Source of the DNA: an uncultured Bacteroidales bacterium
GTDB taxonomy: Bacteria; Bacteroidota; Bacteroidia; Bacteroidales; UBA932
Assembly: GCA_946055165.1 (NCBI GenBank)
Contig: CAMGFA010000015.1
Location: 1-42,558, forward strand
Reading direction: 5' to 3'
DNA: 42,558 nucleotides
Both the position numbers and the translations under genes were made by a program. Below the pieces are notes generated by a model. It was not told where the DNA came from and did no database searches. It worked only from the letters and a program-made list of their open reading frames with translations. Shown in pieces: positions 40,090 to 42,558 of this stretch (its first letter is position 1; each line of letters starts with the position of its first letter).

Positions 40090-40284
40090 TCAGAGCAGAT
40101 AGGACTCGTCCTTGATTTCTATAAGTTCATTGAGCAGGGCATACAATGTAAGCCCTGCTATTGTTTTGATTCCGGTCTTGCGGCTTATGTTCTTTCCGTG
40201 GGTGATGACTGTGTTGATGGAGATATTGTACTTGTCCGCAATCTCCTTGTTCAGCAGTCCCTGGGCCGGAAGCGGTTTCTCCAC
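40090..40284 (-). pseudogene. Truncated LuxR-type HTH remnant
   Basis: The 64-residue reading (GTG start) contains LPAQGLLNKEIADKYNISIN, then TVITHGKNISRKTGIKTIAG, the C-terminal part of a LuxR/NarL DNA-binding domain. The first helix of that domain (normally with the REKEVL segment) and any receiver domain are missing, and I find them in no nearby frame. The frame is open to the TAG at 40288-40290 directly upstream, which is the stop codon of the DUF5715 gene. So the remnant follows that gene in the same frame, 3 nt past its stop. It is most likely a deletion relic; a short functional protein cannot be excluded. Confidence 0.6.
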
Positions 40285-40287
40285 TCT

Positions 40288-41061
40288 CTAATAACAGGAA
40301 GTAATGTGGAAGCAGTGCTCCACTTTCTCGTATTTAACAAGACATTTGCCAGCCTTCTTTCGGTCCAGCAGCACCTCACCCAGCACCTTGGTGAGTTCGA
40401 AAGGCTCCATAACCTCATCGGTCTCCACGTCGCGGTGATAGCGGGTGTAGGCTATATCGAAGGTAGTGCCATAGCAGTGGGCTGAATTTTCAGTTGCGTT
40501 GTAGTTTCCGCTGCGACGCAATTTGTGCACATCCTCCTCCGTACGCAACACGCTAGTTACCATAAGTTTGTAATCGAGCAGGTGCTTGTTCTCCAGAGAA
40601 TCGCTGAAAGCCTTTGCTATTTCGTTAAGCTCTTTCGCAGCGCCTTTGGTAAGGAAAGGAACAGAATACTTGAGATTGTAGAGCACAAAATACTGATTGT
40701 CACGGATTTCGACCAGATTGCTGTTGCGGGAGATATCGGCCCTGGTCTTGGGAATGCTCTTGAGCCCGACCTTGCGTGCGAGTTCGAGATGGGTCTCGTT
40801 GAGGTCGTTGAAGAGTTTGGCATAAGGCAGCCTCTTGCGGCCATAGATGACCTGCTTCTTTTCTGACGATTCAGAAGCGAGAACCTGCTCCTCTTCCATT
40901 ATATCTTCCTGCTGCTGAATAATTTCCTCCTGCCTTTCAGCCTTAAGCTTCACATTCGAAAGCCTTATTCTTGTTGCTGCCGATCCCACAAGCAGTCCCA
41001 GCAGGAAGCCGAACAATATACAGGAAAGAAGAATCAGCAGTACTTTGGTCTTGTTTTTCAT
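40288..41061 (-). CDS. DUF5715 family protein (M15-peptidase-like)
   Basis: This 257-residue protein has an N-terminal transmembrane helix (about 6-29), a Glu/Gln-rich coiled segment (about 40-68), and a C-terminal domain related in pattern to D-Ala-D-Ala carboxypeptidases. SAHCYGTTFDIAY fits the SxHxxGxAxD metal motif and VEHCFHIT supplies the last His. It probably acts on, or binds, peptidoglycan in the periplasm. Its C-terminus may be altered, since the reading ends at HITSCY with a TAG and then runs in frame into a LuxR-type HTH fragment. The start lies right next to the folE stop. Confidence 0.75.
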   Translation of the reverse strand: MKNKTKVLLILLSCILFGFLLGLLVGSAATRIRLSNVKLKAERQEEIIQQQEDIMEEEQVLASESSEKKQVIYGRKRLPYAKLFNDLNETHLELARKVGLKSIPKTRADISRNSNLVEIRDNQYFVLYNLKYSVPFLTKGAAKELNEIAKAFSDSLENKHLLDYKLMVTSVLRTEEDVHKLRRSGNYNATENSAHCYGTTFDIAYTRYHRDVETDEVMEPFELTKVLGEVLLDRKKAGKCLVKYEKVEHCFHITSCY

Positions 41062-41649
41062 TTACTTGATAAGATTCAAAAATTCATTGCGGGTCTTCTC
41101 CGAGTTGAGGAAGGCACCGCTGAAAGCCGAAGTGCTTGTAACAGCATTGGCTTTCTCCACTCCGCGGAGCACCATGCAACTGTGCATGGCCTCAATCACA
41201 ACCGCAACGCCAAGGGGCTGGAGAGCCTCCTGAATGCAGTCACGAATCTGGACGGTGAGCCTTTCCTGCACCTGAAGACGGCGGGCAAAGGTCTCCACTA
41301 CTCTGGCTATCTTGCTGAGCCCGGTGATTTTACCGTTTGGAATATATGCAACGTGACATTTTCCTATGAAAGGGAGCATGTGATGCTCGCACAGGCTGTA
41401 GAGTTCTATGTCTTTAACCAGCACCATCTGGCTGTACTCCTCTTCAAAAACCGCCTGACGGATTATCTCAACGCCGTCTTCAAAATAACCTTTGGTAAGG
41501 AACTGCATCGACTTGGCCACCCTTTCAGGAGTTTTCAAAAGTCCTTCACGCTGCTCATTCTCACCGAGCAGGCGGAGGATTTCCTTCACGTGTGACGCAA
41601 TCTGGGCCGTCACTTCCTCGTCATAATTGTCTATTCTTTTGTATGCCAT
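41062..41649 (-). CDS. folE: GTP cyclohydrolase I
   Basis: This enzyme makes dihydroneopterin triphosphate from GTP at the start of folate (and pterin) synthesis. The zinc motif [10 protein letters not shown] and the second zinc Cys in HSCMVLRGV are present, along with [22 protein letters not shown]. The start [12 protein letters not shown] gives 195 residues, the normal length; a longer frame adds 26 residues over the promoter region. It reads into the DUF5715 gene with no gap. folP, the later pathway gene, is at 13016. Confidence 0.95.
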   Translation of the reverse strand: MAYKRIDNYDEEVTAQIASHVKEILRLLGENEQREGLLKTPERVAKSMQFLTKGYFEDGVEIIRQAVFEEEYSQMVLVKDIELYSLCEHHMLPFIGKCHVAYIPNGKITGLSKIARVVETFARRLQVQERLTVQIRDCIQEALQPLGVAVVIEAMHSCMVLRGVEKANAVTSTSAFSGAFLNSEKTRNEFLNLIK

Positions 41650-41662
41650 AATCTTTCGCGCA

Positions 41663-41670
41663 CAAAAATA
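41663..41670 (-). promoter_or_regulatory. Candidate -7 box of folE
   Basis: TATTTTTG on the minus strand matches TAnnTTTG and lies 13 nt before the folE ATG. The -33 element is not evident. The leader would be very short. Confidence 0.4.
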
Positions 41671-41689
41671 AGCAAAAAGAACGGGATTA

Positions 41690-41720
41690 TTTGTTTTTTC
41701 ACTTGAAAAACCTATCTTTG
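41690..41720 (+). promoter_or_regulatory. Promoter of the DUF2795 gene
   Basis: TTTG at 41690-41693 and TATCTTTG at 41713-41720 are 19 bp apart, a full housekeeping match. The leader to the ATG at 41747 is about 20 nt. Confidence 0.72.
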
Positions 41721-41746
41721 CACCCACTTTTAAACTATAAATAATT

Positions 41747-41968
41747 ATGTTTTGGACACTTGAGCTCGCTGGCAGTTTGGACGATGCACCATGGCCAGCA
41801 ACAAAAGAGGAATTAATTGATTACGCAAACCGTTCCGGAGCCCCTCGTGATGTTATCGAGAATCTCCAAGAGCTCGAAGACGACGGGGAAATATACGAAA
41901 CAATAGAAGACATTTGGCCGGACTACCCGACCAAGGACGACTTCTTCTTTAACGAGGAGGAGTATTGA
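41747..41968 (+). CDS. DUF2795 domain-containing small protein
   Basis: This 73-residue acidic protein matches the short Bacteroidota DUF2795 type: [20 protein letters not shown], then [27 protein letters not shown] and [18 protein letters not shown] at the end. Function is unknown. The gene has a strong promoter and a terminator of its own, so it is expressed as a single unit, and conservation in Bacteroidota is high as I recall it. Confidence 0.85.
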   Translation: MFWTLELAGSLDDAPWPATKEELIDYANRSGAPRDVIENLQELEDDGEIYETIEDIWPDYPTKDDFFFNEEEY

Positions 41969-42003
41969 TTTGTTATTGGATTATAAATCAATAATTTAAA
42001 AGC

Positions 42004-42043
42004 AGAATGCGGCACAAATGAAATTGCGCCGCATTCTCTTTTT
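42004..42043 (+). terminator. Intrinsic terminator after the DUF2795 gene
   Basis: AGAATGCGGC (42004-42013) pairs with GCCGCATTCT (42028-42037) with a 14-nt loop, followed by CTTTTT. This is a standard terminator for the monocistronic DUF2795 transcript. Confidence 0.85.
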
Positions 42044-42057
42044 ATGGTGTTGTCCGT

Positions 42058-42082
42058 TTTCTGCGCGCTCTTGAGGGCCTTG
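42058..42082 (+). repeat. 25-bp direct repeat, copy 1
   Basis: The 25 bases from TTTCTGCGCG to GGGCCTTG are identical to those at 42223-42247, 165 bp away. With only two exact copies and no regular spacing of more, it is not a CRISPR array. Confidence 0.9.
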
Positions 42083-42117
42083 GGATTACGTGAAAAAACC
42101 TGTTTGTATTGCGAAGC

Positions 42118-42132
42118 AGCCAGCTCATGGCT
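42118..42132. repeat. Small hairpin AGCCA/TGGCT
   Basis: AGCCA (42118-42122) and TGGCT (42128-42132) form a 5-bp stem with a 5-nt loop. It is minor alone but belongs to the run of hairpins at this end. Confidence 0.35.
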
Positions 42133-42177
42133 TTCAGGCGGTGCGCGCTGCGGCTTGGCCTGCGTAGTCGGTGATGG

Positions 42178-42207
42178 CCGGGAACTCGCTATGCTCAAAC
42201 ACCCCGG
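42178..42207 (-). repeat. Hairpin with loop related to the large one
   Basis: CCGGG (42178-42182) and CCCGG (42203-42207) can pair. On the minus strand the loop contains AGCATAGCGA, which differs by one base from AGCGTAGCGA in the loop of the larger hairpin at 42230-42338. The shared loop suggests that the two are related. Confidence 0.45.
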
Positions 42208-42222
42208 ACATTTCTCCTCATC

Positions 42223-42247
42223 TTTCTGCGCGCTCTTGAGGGCCTTG
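42223..42247 (+). repeat. 25-bp direct repeat, copy 2
   Basis: This is identical to 42058-42082. Most of this copy also forms one arm of the large hairpin at 42230-42338. Confidence 0.9.
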
Positions 42248-42338
42248 CCTTCAGAGACTCCTTCCCACTTCGCTACGCTTGTGGGCCCCTTCCTTCCTCA
42301 GGAGACGAGGTCTCTTTCGGCAAGACCCTCAAGAACGC
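42230..42338 (-). repeat. 109-nt long hairpin, candidate structured RNA
   Basis: The arms 42230-42249 and 42319-42338 pair over 20 bp. On the plus strand two positions would be C-A mismatches; on the minus strand the same positions are U-G wobbles, so the stem is unbroken. Inside, AGAGA/TCTCT, CTCC/GGAG and CCCAC/GTGGG can add further stems, with a 12-nt loop holding AGCGTAGCGA. The bias toward pairing on one strand hints at a minus-strand RNA, but a mobile repeat with terminal inverted arms would look similar. Confidence 0.5.
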
Positions 42339-42349
42339 TTCCAACTGCG

Positions 42350-42454
42350 TCACCTTTCTTTGCGTTTCTTTTCGTCAGTGAAGTATAGATACCATTTGAT
42401 AAAGTTGTCCAGGTGCTCAGGAGACAATCCTCGATGTATTCTGACAGGTGACCA
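42350..42454 (-). pseudogene. Possible transposase C-terminal remnant
   Basis: A minus-strand reading of about 34 residues, closed upstream by a stop at 42455-42457, includes IHRGLSPEHLDNFIKWYLYF and ends EKKRKER. The HRGLSPEHL-type stretch reminds me of the C-termini of some Bacteroidota transposases. No start, no catalytic residues and no terminal repeats are visible, so this is tentative. Confidence 0.25.
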
Positions 42455-42520
42455 TTATTTTAGATGGCGGGACTTGAGCAGAGTTGTAGCTACGGGACAG
42501 GTATAGCTACGGCGCCATTT

Positions 42521-42547
42521 TAGCGAAAATAGGGCCTTTTTTCGCTA
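42521..42547. repeat. Hairpin at the window end
   Basis: TAGCGAAAA (42521-42529) and TTTTCGCTA (42539-42547) form a 9-bp perfect stem with a 9-nt loop, flanked by T-rich DNA on the right. It may be a terminator of a gene outside the window or part of the repeat region. Confidence 0.45.
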
Positions 42548-42558
42548 TTTTGACTGAA

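Larger units (their letters stand above)
42045..42558. other. Gene-poor right end with repeats and hairpins
   Basis: I see no convincing protein gene in the last 514 bp. Both strands have short open frames, but they carry no signal or known motif and overlap repeats. The stretch contains a 25-bp perfect direct repeat, an imperfect inverted copy of it, several hairpins and a short possible transposase remnant. Its base composition differs by eye from the gene-dense DNA on the left. It may be an interspersed element or contain a structured RNA. Confidence 0.6.

Noticed and set aside
42058..42247. A CRISPR array, suggested by the 25-bp repeat
   Set aside because: Only two direct copies exist, 165 bp apart, with no regular spacers and no cas genes in the window.
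42044..42388. Plus-strand and minus-strand open frames at the right end (for example 114 and 91 residues)
   Set aside because: They are composed of repeat sequence, overlap each other in opposite directions, and show no protein features. I treat them as non-coding.

Overview
The window looks like a chromosome segment of a gut or oral-type Bacteroidales bacterium (phylum Bacteroidota). Evidence: repeated Bacteroidetes promoter boxes of the form TAnnTTTG with TTTG or TTG about 19-21 bp upstream, few Shine-Dalgarno sequences, a FimA/Mfa-type fimbrial locus with DUF3575 and DUF5119 genes, FISUMP-domain lipoproteins, a DUF4252-ECF sigma module, a Porin_10-like barrel and a Bacteroidetes-type ExbB-X-ExbD-ExbD cluster. 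No species call is made from sequence alone.

Layout, left to right. (1) 97-558 is a Bcp peroxiredoxin, convergent with a minus-strand block. (2) 11189 down to 1930 is a tightly packed fimbrial operon: DUF3575/OmpA-like protein, DUF5119 lipoprotein, major fimbrillin, a second fimbrillin-like lipoprotein, then three large lipoproteins with an Mfa-like N-terminal part and a FISUMP-like C-terminal part. A sodium:neurotransmitter-symporter family gene follows 8 bp later. (3) 11339-25107 is dense housekeeping DNA: tmk, a DoxX/MauE-like membrane protein, folP, a CPBP protease, a sugar nucleotidyltransferase, a DivIC/FtsB protein, a large barrel, a LolC/E-type permease, a NUDIX hydrolase, an SRPBCC protein, an RsmF-like methyltransferase, queA, an unknown protein, dprA and a TatD nuclease. 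(4) 25205-30324 holds the proton-channel set (ExbB, 4-TM protein, two ExbD), then asnS, udk and a TonB/TolA-like transducer. (5) 30331-37958 holds cdd, tRNA-Glu(CTC), a choloylglycine-hydrolase-family enzyme with a membrane LytTR regulator upstream, an unknown lipoprotein, an acyl-CoA synthetase, dCMP deaminase and an S41 protease. (6) 38016-41968 holds tRNA-Ala(GGC), a four-gene DUF4252 / ECF sigma / putative anti-sigma / DUF4252 operon, a truncated LuxR-type HTH remnant, a DUF5715 protein, folE and a DUF2795 protein. (7) 41969-42558 has no convincing gene, but carries a terminator, a 25-bp direct repeat and several hairpins.

How the genes fit together. The fimbrial operon should build a surface appendage: lipoprotein export, polymerisation of the shaft subunit, and decoration by three alternative or stacked tip-like proteins. 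The ExbB/ExbD set plus the later TonB-like gene can form an energy-transducing complex. folE and folP act in folate synthesis; tmk, cdd, udk and dCMP deaminase act in pyrimidine nucleotide supply. The DUF4252 operon looks like a self-regulated envelope-response module, with an ECF-like promoter candidate in front of its first gene.

The most interesting points are the three tandem fimbrillin-FISUMP proteins, the DUF4252-ECF module with its possible self-promoter, and the structured repeat DNA at the right edge, where two mismatches in a 20-bp stem become G-U pairs only on the minus-strand RNA. Also notable are the long convergent folP/CPBP overlap, promoter boxes placed only 2-7 nt before start codons, and the in-frame HTH remnant after the DUF5715 stop codon. 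All assignments are by reading the sequence and recalled family knowledge; no database search was run.
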